In this document: in pieces, positions 1 to 10,393 of the stretch | How the letters are laid out: each line of letters opens with the position of its first letter | How positions within the stretch are numbered: the first letter of the stretch is position 1 | NCBI GenBank assembly: GCA_946803715.1 | Contig: CAMPET010000038.1 | Coordinates: forward strand, 3,814 to 49,315 | DNA from: Beroe ovata | Taxonomy: Eukaryota; Ctenophora; Nuda; Beroida; Beroidae | Reading direction: 5' to 3' | DNA length: 45,502 nucleotides | Program-made: the position numbers and the translations under genes | Notes under the pieces: model-generated | What the model was told of the DNA's origin: nothing | Database searches by the model: none | Seen by the model: only the letters and a program-made list of their open reading frames with translations

Positions 1-26
1 CACACACACACACACACACACACACA
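1..26. repeat. CA microsatellite
   Basis: Pure CA dinucleotide run at the window edge. Similar CA/GT tracts recur at about 2109-2222, 3521-3565, 22891-23031, 24506-24619 and 39377-39424, so this is a CA-rich genome. Open frames inside these tracts are not genes. Confidence 0.95.
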
Positions 27-396
27 GGAAGAATCACGCTTTACGTAGCTATAAAAACTCGCTACACGGAAGGCAGCGATAGCTTGTTACGTCGTCAGTA
101 CCTATAATAGTGCATAAGTAGCTTACAAGACCTACCTACAAACCCATGGTGTATACAATGTATCAATGGTACTCAATATATTTCTCGTATCATACGTTCT
201 CGTATCATACGTTGCCCTGACAACGACCAATGCAGTAATTCCCACACACCCCACAGTGATCACACGATCGAATACATCCGAATGAAGATAAAACGCAAAA
301 AGCTGCTAGCAGACATTAAAACAAACATATAGGTGTAATAATACGCAAACAGACAAACAAACAGAGAAGAAAATTCGAACCAATGCAATGACAAAC

Positions 397-3300
397 CTTG
401 TTCCACAACGCATTTATCTCAGCATCAGTCGGAGTACGCTGCAAGTTGATAGGAACATCAGCTGAACACTCATCCTGTTCATCTTTGTTCTTCGTAGGAT
501 GACAGTATTGTCGCGTGAAGACAGCTTCACCTGAAATACATTGAACATGCGTCAACTGTCAGGTGCTTGTTCAGAGACAATCGGCGCCAATTTAGACGCA
601 ATCGGGGAGGATTTGTACGCTGATCATTACAACTTGGTTAATTAACCTTCTGAGGAAATGTCGAACTGGTCTATTTCCATTGTTTCATCATCCAGAGCAC
701 TGACACTGTCCCAACGCACCTGCAGATATTGAACCAGTGACGTCATAGGAACAAGAATGTGACAAACATTTCCCTACCCGGCACTGTTATTATGACGAGC
801 TATACCTGCTTGCGTTTAGCGCTGGGTGTCCTCTTGATTACGCTCTTGAGTTGTGTGGTGGGTGTGGTATCTCCCGCTGCCACGCCCTTCTCACGTGACT
901 GTTCAGAATGTTGTCGTTCTGACCATGCAGTTGTCCGAGCAGTAGCTGCTGCTACCTTCACAGCTTCAACCTTATCACACAGGGTTATTTAGGATCGAAC
1001 AGTTGTGATATATAGCTAGGTAAATCAACTCATATATCAATAATTATTGAATGGGTGGCATGAACTGGACGTTGAAAAAAACTGACATTGTTAATGTCTG
1101 ACACTTGATGAATCATCAGTGATGAATCATCAACTGATACAGCAATATCAAACTAAACATCAGTAAACACTTGCCACTACTTACCGGATTGGGAGCGTAT
1201 ATGAAGCTCTCTCCCTCTGATGATTGGATAGAGTAATTAGGAGATGATATGTGTTGTGACAGGGGATCAGCAGCTGTCTGACACGACTTCTTACTCCACT
1301 CATTCTGTCAAGGGTTTGTATAAGTCTCGGGACTCGTGATCGTGGCAAGTGTGATATGTAGGGGGTCAGGATCAATCTATCACATACCTTGTTACTACTG
1401 GCCGTATCATTGTGTGGAGTGTGGTTGGTATCAGTCCGTACACCGTCACTCTTACCACCTTCCCTCCTCATCTCATCATCACTCCTCACATCACTCCTAA
1501 CATCACTCCTCACATCACTTGTCTCATTCCTCCTAACATCACTCCTCACATCGCTCCTCACATCACTCCTCACATCACTTGTCTCATTCCTCCTCACATC
1601 ACTTCTGTCATTCCTCGCGGCGGCAACTTGCTCAGCCCGTGACCCGGGAAAGTCCGTCTTCACAGCATCCGACCCGGCCGATGAGACACGTGATCCAGGT
1701 GCTACCACGTGACCACCGGCCCCACGTGTGATGGAATCTCGTCTATGTTGGGAGATGAGGAGTACGTGACCCTGATCGTCAGGGCTGCCAAAGTAGTTAG
1801 CTGCCCGACTCCTGACGTTCTCTGCTTGAAGGAGCTGCACGCTGTTCTTCTGTGGAACTAACTTCGTCCTGGAATGAAAGACACGTGTGTCGGGATGAAC
1901 GTGCATGAAACACGTGGTATATTTCGTCAGGATATTGCAACAGCTGTATTGCGTACTGCGTAGTAGAAAGTATGGTGTATAATATTGTGAGATAATATAA
2001 TGACAACCAGATTACTCATTAGTGATATTGGGGTGTGCATATCACTGTTGTTTGAAACAGATAAGAATCTGCTATGTATTCGGGTAAGGCATTCATGTGA
2101 ACACATACGTCAATACATGCACACGCACACTTACACAGACACACACGAATACACACAGGCACACATACATATTACATACACATACACACACACAAACACA
2201 CGCACACACACGCACACACACTGCACGTGTCTTGCACTTGACAAGCAACGAATACAGAGAGTATAATATCGAGTATAATACGTACAAGTCAGAATATGAC
2301 TCTGTGTGTTTGTCGGGACTGCCTGACTTCAGTGATGAACTGAACTCCGGACCGTCGATACCTGAATGAATCAGTCATGAATGAATGGGGGGGAGGACCA
2401 GTTGTCACATTCAATCATGGTGAATGTTGACTGTTGAGTGATAAGTTTTAAAGGAATGAATGATGAATGATCATGTCTAAGGCAAGCACCGTGGTCGGTG
2501 ATCACAGCCTGAGATGCGGTCAAGACCGGAGGAATTAATTCAAAGATATCAACTTCAAACTTTTTAAGCTATGATTGTAATTAATAAATGTGGTTTGATC
2601 AGTGTCTTGTTTGACCACTCGTTTTAATTCACTCATGACAATGAATCACATATTCGATTAATCTACAAAGTCTATGGTGGTTTCCAAAATGTAACTATTC
2701 ATTGTATCCATATATTTTCTAGATCACAGGCATACATACCGACTCGCTCAGACAAAACACGCACACACATATGCATGCTTGCCCTTAACATGGCTTATAG
2801 TCGATCAAAGCACCACGACGCCGAAATTCAACCACTGTAATTGAAATTCACAATTCTCTATATATCCGTGCTTAACACATTTAATAACACTGGAAATTTT
2901 AAAATTTGCCGATCAAAAGATATGTTTCCCAATATCGCAATCAGTATATCGGTTGCAGCTATGACATTTTCAAATGATTTAACAAATTTCGTATTGAAAA
3001 GTACTCTGATATCAAGCAACTTCTCGAGTGGTGAAACAAGTAGTGAATACCATGGAGCGGAGTTATTGTACAGTTTGAGTGCTAGAACTTACTTGGCGAA
3101 TCCTCCAAACTCTCGCAGTCGGATACCTCCAGTTGGTCAAATTTAGTGAGGTCAATCTGAACCCTGATCCGGTCTGGGTCCTCATCTTCCTCACCTGATG
3201 GAAGCGTGTGATAATCTCACGCGTGACAAGATGATCTCACGCGTGATATGTCAGGTGGTGCGTTATGTGACGTGTAACGGTATCGCAAATAGCAGGAGAT

Positions 3301-5310
3301 TTCTTGAAGACAGTTGCCATGGAAATTATCATGACGAAATGTGAGTTCACAATTGCCGCCATTGAAAGACTTGTGTTGAATAGGACAATAGATCAGTGTT
3401 TGTATGTGTACAGTGATTTATTATTTTTATCTGAAAAAAGAAAATAACATGTCACGTAAGAGGAAGATCGCAAGCAGCGCGGGGGTGAGCCAAGTTAATT
3501 CTGCACGCTCTTCAACTCTCTATCACACACACACACACANACACACACACACACACACACACACAATCATACACACTCAGAGAGACATTGGTAACTTTAC
3601 AGTTGTACATAACTATTTTATCTTGAGATACAGATAGATGGGAATAGTGTGAGGAAAACAGTGAGCTGAATCTATAATAGTACTCACAGTTATTGTTGTT
3701 GTTAGATAAAATCTCATCATTTTCCAAACTATCCCTCAGTGGATCCCGCTCTAGTGAGTCCTCGCTGAGAGAGAAACGGTCACACGAGTTATGTTGCTGT
3801 CGTGGAGTCATGAGAAGTTGCATCACCATGGTTACGAAATCAAATAGTCTGGAAAATTACTGTGAACAACATTATCCTACCTGTCTTTGGGGGACGAAGC
3901 CACTTCATTCCTACTGAAGTTGTTCCTTATCTCCGTTGCCAGCATTTCTCTCTTGGGGACGTTGGTCACAATTGTGGGTGTGTCAAATCGCTGATCAGAG
4001 TAATTTCTGTCAGGGACATGCCTATCCGGGACGGTTTTGTCCACATTATTCCTGTCCGAATTGCTTCTGTCCAGCATCCTTGCTACCACCATGCTCTCGG
4101 CATTTCTCTCCATCCCTCTTTCAGCATTCCTGTCCATCCCTCTGTCCGTATTTCTGTCCGTATTTCTGTCCATCCCTCTGTCCGACTGTCCGACTGACGA
4201 GTCTCCTTTGATAACTTCTGCTCGAGGTGGAGTAGAGTTAGAGAAGGACACAACATTCTTCATGTATGTAGGTGAAGTGTAGGAACTTATCGGGGTGTAC
4301 GTTGTCGTCGATGGGTTGGAACTCTCCCCATAGGTTCTCAGACTCCTGAGAGAAACACAGGCGTTTAAGAAACAAAATTCAGGAGCCTTGCTTTTCACAT
4401 ATCGAATAACTATCATGTGAGGCAGTTTTCCATAGTTTACCCTCCAAGTGCGTGTCCCCTGAGATTGGACAGAACCTCGTCAACAGTTGGGGATCGGTAC
4501 ACATGTCTTCCCCCTCTTCCAGTACTTCCTTGTGAACCTGTAACAAGAAGTTTATAGTGAGACTCGAGTGAAGAGAGCTAAAAAGTGATTAAGAATCCAT
4601 CCCCATGAAAAAATTATTACCGTTGAGCTACTACTCTGCGCATGATAATATGAATTATCATCCCAATGGAATGATCCCTTTCAACCCTCAACATTTACCA
4701 AGAGAAGAAGTTGAATTTATCCGGCTCACGGGAGCCTTGCTTCGTTTGTTTAGTTCCTTGTTGAGGGCAGCTTTGTAAGCATTGGTCGCGTCTTGCTGCC
4801 GTCTCCGTCTCGAGTTTAGCGCGTCTTCTCTCCGCTTCTGTTCATTCCGCTCGTGGATGCGCTGACGCTCCTCAAATTGCCTGCGGAGTAAGCGAGATAT
4901 CACTCACAACTATCCGACATCACAGCAGAGCTATCCTCATCTAGAGGTCCTCACTTCAAACGAGACCTGGTCTTCCTCCGTTTCTGTTTGTCGTTATCCG
5001 TGGAGAGGAGGACTTGCAACGTGCTCGCATCCACCCTGCACTGACTCTCACCCCTCACCTCCATCCTACACTCCGCCACACTGGGGCCGTGTGGTCTCAC
5101 CTCACGAGGGGGGTGGTCCCCCCGGAAATACTCCCCTCTAAATTCACCCCCTCGGAGCGGATCGGACCGCCTCTTCCGCCGGCGGTGCGACTCCTCACCA
5201 CCTACAGCAACACTCGGCGAGGAGTAGGCAAGTGAGGGTTGCCACACGGTTACAGTCATTGCTCCTACAGGAACTAGAGAGTACCATTTGTTACACACGG
5301 TGATGTGCAT
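397..5310 (-). CDS. Multi-exon gene for basic, disordered/coiled-coil protein with Arg-acid repeats and PP1-docking motif (partial model)
   Basis: I do not recognise the family. Exons in transcript order: up to 5310-4955, 4880-4699, 4537-4441, 4345-3881, 3764-3688, 3194-3093, about 1821-1388, 970-806, 719-647 and 530-397. Each has GT and AG borders and every junction keeps one frame. The first acceptor or start and the last exon are not resolved; the gene may run off the left edge. The start of exon 7 was chosen because it is the acceptor that keeps the frame. The product begins with an Arg-rich region, then a charged helix (QFEERQRIHERNEQKRRED), a Ser/Thr-rich stretch, degenerate DRN/DRG repeats (4345-3881), an acidic patch (CEEDEDPDR), SDVR repeats (1821-1388), and a segment with SVIK followed by KQVRW, which resemble SILK and RVxF motifs that dock protein phosphatase 1. 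The last exon ends in TPTDAEINALWNK. A centrosomal or cytoskeletal scaffold is a guess from composition only. Confidence 0.65.
647..970 (-). CDS. Two exons carrying SILK-like and RVxF-like PP1 docking motifs
   Basis: Exon 970-806 ends in KSVIKRTPSAKRKQ and joins exon 719-647, which starts VRWDSVSALDDE. Across the junction the protein reads KQVRW, matching the [RK]-x-[VI]-x-[FW] PP1 docking consensus. SVIK, ten residues upstream, resembles a SILK motif. Phases are 0 to 0, then phase 1 into the last exon (530-397). The acceptor of the first exon (GATAAG) has a poor pyrimidine tract, so its 5-prime edge is uncertain. PP1 binding is inferred from motifs only. Confidence 0.55.
1388..1821 (-). CDS. 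Exon with tandem SDVR peptide repeats
   Basis: This exon of the leftmost gene encodes a degenerate array of SDVR tetrapeptides interrupted by RRNET. It arises from 12-15 bp repeats of CATCACTCCT type on the plus strand (about 1460-1600). The donor after AACAAG at 1388 is good (GTATGT). The acceptor (CAAGCAG, exon start 1821) is inferred from frame; the nicer-looking CAG ending at 1869 would put a stop in frame. Plus-strand open frames here (LLTSLLTSLL) are mirror images of the repeat. Confidence 0.55.
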
Positions 5311-6083
5311 GGTATCCTGGTAACTAACTGGTTGTCATGGTAACTCAGAGTGGTGGTGCGACATGATTACACCTACACAGTATACACTGATGGATAATAG
5401 TAGCAGTGCTCAATGAGTTGTCGTCATGGTTACCATGAGACCATTATTCAGATCTAATTTACCACAACATTTGTGATCCCACAATCCGCAAACTGAATAA
5501 TCCTTTATTTGAAAACATCGGCAGATCTATGGGTATTATAGGCATAATAGCCGACATAAAACAGTGTTTCCACAGATGTTACCTATGTAGCTAGCGGCTA
5601 GAACGCTAATTACTAAGCCGAGCTAGCCCGAAGGAAAACAAAACTGTAAAAGTGACAGATCATTTTCATCAGGGAAAATACCTACTATATAATCTAGTAG
5701 GTCCTCCTATAAGCGATATGTAATTGCAACACGGCGTTCCAAATTCTACATCACACACACAGAATTCGCTGCAGCATTCACACTGCCTGTCACAGGGAAA
5801 TCAGGGCTGGGAGGGGAAAGAAGCTGAGAAGGGAAGAGCGCCGAATGCCTATATGGGTAACGGCTGGTTGTAGGATTGCATTCTTTCTCATCGCTACACT
5901 ATAATAACTGTTTACATACAGCCTGGCGATGAACAAGCACAAAGGAACACGTAGAAATGATGCACAAACTTCAACAGAGTAGATAATTCGTGTACAGGTC
6001 ATTATAGGCAATGGACTAGCGTTATTGCTCAGCAAACACACGCATAAGACGACCGTTTAGAGTAATCGACAAATGATGTATGA
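5311..6083. other. Non-coding interval
   Basis: AT-rich sequence with no convincing exon on either strand. If the leftmost gene starts at 5310, its promoter lies here, but I see no diagnostic motif. Confidence 0.5.
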
Positions 6084-6790
6084 GTCCGGACCTCTTTCAC
6101 GAAACTTTTACTCAAATTTGAAGATCTCAATTTAAGTGCGCACTTAAATTAAGTACGAGAAATTTTGTCCTTCACGATACATTTCAACCCGGGTGGATGT
6201 TGCACTCAACTGGAAAGTTGGGTTTCACGAACACCCCAAATTACCGCACTTAACTTGCACGTGATCGAGGTAACGCAGACCATGTGACATAAACACCGAC
6301 CAATCAGAAAGATTGGTAGTCAGATAGCAGTTGTTTGTAATTAATGATATGAGATAGCTTGTACTTAAGTCTCGTTCATGAATGCACCTCATTTCGTAAA
6401 GTACGGATTTCACCGGCCGCAACATGAAATATGACACCAATTTCGGTTTAAGTGCGGTTTAAGTGCAAGTTAAGAGCCCTTTCGAGGGCACTTATCTTTT
6501 TGCTCATTTAAGTGCGAACTTAAGTAATTTTTTGGAGATAAGTGCAGCGTAAACTTCATCACGCTGCCCTAACGCACCAAATTAGGACACTCACGCAGAG
6601 TTAAGTGCAGCTTGAGTGTGAGAGAAGGAGTTGCACTTAAATATTTCGAGTCGCACTTAAGTGCAAGGAAATAAGCAAAAACTTGTACTTAAGTTCCCTT
6701 TCGTGAAAACGATTTTCTTCCACGTACTCAAATTTTGACTTAAGTAATTTCTAAGTGCATTAGATAACGTTCGTGAAAGAGGTCCCGGAC
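6084..6790. mobile_element. MITE-like element with terminal inverted repeats and many TTAAGTGC motifs
   Basis: The left end GTCCGGACCTCTTTCACGAA (6084-6103) matches the reverse complement of the right end (6770-6790) over 20 bases with one extra C. The interior holds about a dozen copies of TTAAGTGC or its complement in both orientations, including a perfect 22-bp palindrome at 6129-6150 centred on AAGTGCGCACTT. There is no coding capacity. This is the layout of a non-autonomous DNA transposon with sub-terminal transposase-binding repeats. I see no clear target-site duplication, so the superfamily is undetermined. Confidence 0.75.
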
Positions 6791-8263
6791 AATAGTGATT
6801 ATCCATACTGCTCGTGCTGTATTTGTCGTGGAGTAATTCAGGACTGTGGTGCCGGGTAACGTGTGTATACTTCATAGATGATATCACGTGATAGGCCACT
6901 GAACAACTATTGGAAGAATCGAAGTATTGAAGTAGCAATATACAGCAGACTACAGAAAGGAACTAATACCACGCGGGAAAGAAGGGAATTATCGAAGGAC
7001 AGTAGTGTAATTTGATGAATGAACTTTTTAACCATCTTGGGTTCACCATATTAAGTTTCAATTAAGTATTTCTATGATCTGATTGTCTTTTCATTAACAA
7101 AATTACAAGCCTACCGACTATAACATACGTCATACATACATGAAAACAAAGACTCTGACCACCAGTTATTGTTATCCCTAACAACCAAAATCATTTCAAC
7201 GATAATGAATACTGATTGAAAATAATAAAACTGGTTGACTGCATTTGATTATTATTACACAGCATTATCAACTTGAATGTCATCAAATAGAAGTAGGTAG
7301 GGATAATGGAGTAGTAACAAAAATGAACAGAAAATGAAAACAATTATGATGACTTGAACGAACGCTACTGGATAAAATGAAGAAGAGCGAGAGAATTGTG
7401 CTCGACAAGAAGTACAACTTGTGCTTGACAGGAATGGGGACAGGTAGCTGACAAGACACAAGTAGAAACACCTCTCCTTGACATTCTCCACAACAACTCG
7501 CTCACAACACTCAGTCGAGTAGGGCTGAGAGCAGCTACTACAGGGCATTTTCAATGTACAGTGTAAACATTGTGATAACCAAGGTCAAATTCATCCGTTT
7601 TCATCAAGTGTCTATTGTTGTTTCATGCACATCAATCACTGCTTACTGCTTAGCTGTCGACAATTATTGTCTAATATCAGTACATTACACATACACACTC
7701 CACTAGCATTGGAAGAAGAGGTCGAAGTTGCTGATTATTACTATGAGAGCCAGGGGGCAGAGGGCATGGTACAACTCACACCATGATCATTTGCATTTGA
7801 ACTAGTAATTTAAATTTTGGTTGATGAATATCAAATGCACTGAGAGCAATGACATGACATTGTTGTAATAAGATATGTTGGACATTGGACATTGACTAAT
7901 CAGCTCACATTTGAATGGTGCTATGGCATCACACAAAATGCACTCTAGGATACTAGATATACTGTGATAGCCGTGGCTGAAAGTATATTGCTCAATACTC
8001 ATATCAGGGAGCAGTGAAAATATCATGATCAGTCAACGGACAGCCATCAAGCCTACATACAAGGCATCATCAGAAAAATGAAATGCATGGCCACAGAATT
8101 TCCAATGCATATGAACCTATACTTCATGAAAAGATATATCTCAGAAAAGAAAGATTCTTTTGAGACATCAATCTGCAAGACTTTTCTCCAACTCTGTACT
8201 TGAACACCAACAAGATCACTTTAGGTAAACATTGTGAACCTATGTTAATCCAAATTCACTTAC
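6791..8263. other. Non-coding interval
   Basis: AT-rich with no supported gene. One minus frame at 7255-7554 encodes a short Cys-rich peptide with a hydrophobic segment, but nothing corroborates it. Confidence 0.45.
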
Positions 8264-8408
8264 TTTCTTCTTTTCTTGTTCTCTATACATAACTTCTTGG
8301 TCCTCTCATTTATTTGATGCCTTTGATGTTGAAGTTCAGTCACGGCAAGTTCTTTGTATTTCTGTGAGTATCCATTGTTCTGGTTAAATCGAAGCATAGC
8401 ATCCCATT
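8264..8408 (-). CDS. Orphan exon candidate, charged helical segment
   Basis: The minus strand has acceptor TGCATTTTAG, then 145 nt open in one frame, then donor AAGAAA|GTAAGT. The peptide begins WDAMLRFNQNN and continues with KYKELAVTELQHQRHQ and a Lys/Arg-rich end. The phase is 1 in, 2 out. It loosely resembles the helical part of splicing factor SPF27/BCAS2, but similarity by eye is too weak to name it. A second candidate upstream (8982-9105) does not join in frame. Confidence 0.45.
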
Positions 8409-8981
8409 CTAAAATGCAATTGATGTTAAGCTTCCTCCTANGTTATTTAATCTATTTCGCATTCACTAATTTATTAACAATTTACTAGAGGGAATCATGC
8501 GGTAATGGTTACTGTCCTTGTTAAATTTTCTCTATCCGTATTATATTTGTTTTTACAAATTTTACAGTGATCATTACCTAATGTTTTCTTCTAGAGTTGT
8601 ATATTTAAGTTTGTTAGAATTTTTCACTTTTTCATTTTTGTTTTATATCTTTTGGGCAGATCTGTCATTATGGCATAAGCTGTGTTGATCTACCTAAATC
8701 ATGTGGGAGTAAATATTTACAAGTGACAATGTATAATTTACTTTTACATGATTTGAATCTTTTGAAATAAAAAAAAACCAATAAGAAATGAGAAATGCAG
8801 ATCATTATTATTATGTACCACTTCCAAATAATACCATTCTGTAGACTCTATCTTAACAAAAATTGACTGCTTTGATGAGTGCACAGCTGCTATCTCAGAA
8901 GTATTAGAAGAGAGATTAACCATTTATCCACTTTGATGAGTTTTAAGTCGTTAAAAGAATTCATATAGGTTTAGAAGTTAC

Positions 8982-9105
8982 CATTCGCCAGGGTGCAAAG
9001 TATTAGAGTTGAGAGCTAGACCTTGCTTATTGATGATAGTCCTAAGTCCTGTAGCTTTCTGTAGGGTCTGTGTAATCTGGGCCAAGCTTTTATAAATGCG
9101 AGGCA
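8982..9105 (-). CDS. Orphan exon candidate
   Basis: The minus strand has acceptor CTGCCTAG at 9106 and 124 nt open, encoding PRIYKSLAQITQTLQKATG and then a segment ending LHPGEW, with donor TG|GTAACT. If the donor is not used, a TAA follows directly, so it could be a terminal exon. Joining it to 8408-8264 shifts the frame to a stop. Either an exon between them is missing from my model or the two are unrelated. Confidence 0.35.
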
Positions 9106-9842
9106 CTAGGCAGCTCAGACGAAATTATAAGAGAGGCAACTGAGACAATATTTCCACATTTCAATATTGTGCTTCAAATTTCACACAACATGAAACAATA
9201 ATAAATAATAAATGAAATAAATAAAATTGAAAATGAACATAATAAATGAAATAAATAAAATAAATGCTTTAATACAAGAGCTATAACATCTAACCATCAC
9301 AACCCTGAGTTTTTACAGAGGTGTATGGTTATTCTGCGAACATATAAATGAATAAATAATAAAAGATATTTTGATGAACATCAACTGTCAACACTGGTTA
9401 CAATATATTCCCTATGATAAATTGAACATTAACATAATTAACAAGTCTGAAGTCTTTTTTGCGAAGCATACGGAAAATTTGTAACATTGAGTGAAGCAGT
9501 GCAAGTGCAGTGGCGCGGCGCCGGTTTTCAAATCAATATAAAAACCGCGGCACGGCCGTCTTTGCCGCGCGCGGCGTCTTTGCAAGGACGTGTCTGTTTT
9601 TGTCAAATTATACTGTTCCCGCGCTGCGTGACCCAAATACTCCGCGCGTCTCCGTCTTGTGCACAATTACAAGTTGCGCGCCCCTGTTCTACTCAGTGAA
9701 CTGAAAAGTCGTAGAAAGGACCGGACCACGGAGACAGGGGCGTCCGGGATCTGAGCCGAAGTCTAGTTACTCTACCTATCTTTCCAATGTTAATTCTGAA
9801 TGCTACATGCTCTATATTCTGAAGCTCATTGTCTGGCGATGC
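9106..9842. other. Non-coding interval with GC-rich repeat debris
   Basis: An AT-rich stretch with AATAAA-type repeats (9190-9260) is followed by a GC-rich patch at about 9485-9680. The patch holds inverted GGCGCCGGTTTT / AAAACCGCGG sequence, which looks like a worn palindromic mobile element. Short open frames on both strands here are symmetric products of that palindrome. Confidence 0.45.
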
Positions 9843-9967
9843 TTGTCAGATGTTACCTGACCTGTTTCTCGCGCACGCGCGCCTTCATCGAAGGCCTTCA
9901 TGTTTCGGCCTTCGATGAAGGCGCGCGCGCCGCGCGCGAGAAACTGAGGTCAGATAAAATCTGACAA
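9843..9967. mobile_element. Palindromic MITE with 9-bp target duplication
   Basis: This is a 125-bp near-perfect hairpin. The left arm runs TTGTCAGATGTTACCTGACC to CTTCATCGAAGGCC, and the right arm is its reverse complement, ending CAGATAAAATCTGACAA. TGGCGATGC is directly repeated on both sides (9834-9842 and 9968-9976), a clean insertion footprint. A 9-bp duplication suits a Mutator-like transposase, but that is inference. A degenerate relative lies at 31160-31321. Confidence 0.85.
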
Positions 9968-9976
9968 TGGCGATGC

Positions 9977-10393
9977 TACTGCTAGACCGCTGATGCATGA
10001 AGCCGCGAAGCAAAACGAAATTCTCGACAGCAGACAGGGTCTATCATCGATCGATGCAATGAAGTCTCTGATCAAATTCAATTTTAAAAAAAGTGCAGTG
10101 AAGTTACATTCAACATTGCATTGCATTTGCAGTTAGTATCAGTATGAGTAAGTCAAAGTGTAACACTAACTGAGTTACAAAGAATTAGCGAATTCTGACG
10201 ATCAAAACTTTTTAACTTCAAACTTCAACTTTAGTACTACTACTAGTAGTACTAGAAGTACTATAGCTGCTCTTGCAGTGAAGTTATACTTCGCTTGCAG
10301 TTACTGCGTTATGGTTATGTCATTGTCCAAATGTCCAAATATTAACTTGCTTAAGTTTTAGTTAGCTAAACTTGAACTAAAACTTTTTAGACT
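9977..10393. other. Mannosidase downstream region
   Basis: Non-coding AT-rich DNA lying 3-prime of the mannosidase stop, with repeated GCAGTGAAGTTA motifs (10093, 10276) and a near-palindromic AGTACTACTACTAGTAGTACT. I could not identify a convincing poly(A) signal. Confidence 0.4.

Noticed and set aside
1389-1712. Plus-strand frame with LLTSLL repeats
   Set aside because: It is the antisense of the SDVR repeat exon, which has splice sites and fits a multi-exon minus-strand gene.
2000-2369. His/Thr-rich frames on both strands
   Set aside because: Pure translation of a CA microsatellite.
7255-7554. Minus frame for a 99-residue Cys-rich peptide with a hydrophobic segment
   Set aside because: No family resemblance and no splice or poly(A) support, in AT-rich DNA; it could be chance. 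A transcript would change this.
9412-9704. Overlapping Arg-rich frames on both strands
   Set aside because: Arise from a GC-rich palindromic repeat; symmetric on both strands.
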